Shown here: one piece after another, positions 33,027 through 33,062 of the stretch
How the letters are laid out: every line of letters begins with the position of its first letter
Position numbering within the stretch: position 1 is the stretch's first letter
DNA from: an uncultured Eubacteriales bacterium
Lineage (GTDB): Bacteria > Bacillota > Clostridia > Christensenellales > Aristaeellaceae
NCBI GenBank assembly: GCA_900320085.1
Contig: ONRC01000046.1
Location: 1 to 33,062, forward strand
Reading direction: 5' to 3'
Length of the DNA stretch: 33,062 bases
Notes under the pieces: generated by a model
Databases searched by the model: none
Told to the model about the DNA's origin: nothing
The model's input: only the letters and a program-made list of their open reading frames with translations
Position numbers and translations under genes: made by a program

Positions 33027-33062
33027 CATCCGAGGGGGAAAATACATTTTCCCCTACGGATG
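33027..33062. repeat. Inverted repeat at the window edge
   Basis: Arms CATCCG-GGGGAAAAT (33027-33043) and ATTTTCCCC-CGGATG (33046-33062) face each other around a short centre. It resembles families E and F in composition (GGGGAAA, CATCCG), and GGCCCAAGAAAGCC (33008-33021) resembles the E lead-in. It is cut by the window end. No gene is visible in 32747-33062. Confidence 0.45.

Overview
The window looks like chromosomal DNA of an endospore-forming Firmicute of the Clostridia, probably from a plant-fibre-rich gut or rumen community. The evidence is a yunB-type sporulation gene, a TipAS-type MerR regulator, LplB/YtcP/LipO-type sugar transport genes, AGGAGG-type ribosome binding sites and consensus sigma-A promoters. 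Coding GC is about 60 percent. The exact lineage is inference.

Layout. 1-978: an autoregulated MerR/TipAS regulator. 1016-3154: a GH120 beta-xylosidase with its own promoter. 3165-4795: a secreted six-repeat Cys/His/Trp protein on the minus strand with a long, possibly structured leader. 4962-7753: yunB and a large membrane-anchored surface protein. 7808-8948: murG on the minus strand.

9084-16485 (minus strand) is a sugar operon: a LacI regulator, a GH112 galactoside phosphorylase, rhamnose mutarotase RhaM, a YghZ-type aldo-keto reductase, a GH51 arabinofuranosidase and a small DUF6171-like protein. 16575-24897 (plus strand) is a divergent operon: a GH105 unsaturated rhamnogalacturonyl hydrolase, two ABC permeases, a solute-binding protein, a CE4 deacetylase, a PL22-like oligogalacturonate lyase and a CE12 acetylesterase. 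Together these form a pectin (rhamnogalacturonan-I) and arabinan/xylan oligosaccharide locus. Import is by the ABC system; side chains and acetyl groups are removed by GH51, GH120, CE4 and CE12; backbone fragments are cut by PL22 and GH105; galactosyl-rhamnose is probably phosphorolysed by GH112; and RhaM interconverts the rhamnose anomers. The divergent promoters at 16457-16485 and 16575-16603 each carry a TGAAAGCG-type LacI/cre operator.

24920-33062: a second LacI gene with its own operator, malQ, a small conserved protein, an XRE/S24-like regulator, a GtrB-like glycosyltransferase, and a metal-resistance unit. That unit is an ArsR/SmtB sensor with a perfect operator plus a P1B-2 ATPase with a 23-histidine N-terminus.

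Two things stand out. First, most longer gaps between genes hold a repeat element. Several are a class I do not recognise: inverted elements whose arms are arrays of 7-base units. The unit sequence differs between families (CAGAGTN, GTAGGAR, TRGAACT, GRAATTA), but the architecture is the same and they usually lie just 3' of a stop codon. They are interrupted by, or adjacent to, other palindromic elements (families C, E, F and H here). Second, the first ABC permease is fused in frame to an AT-rich (about 35 percent GC) DUF5684-like membrane domain, which looks like a recent foreign insertion.
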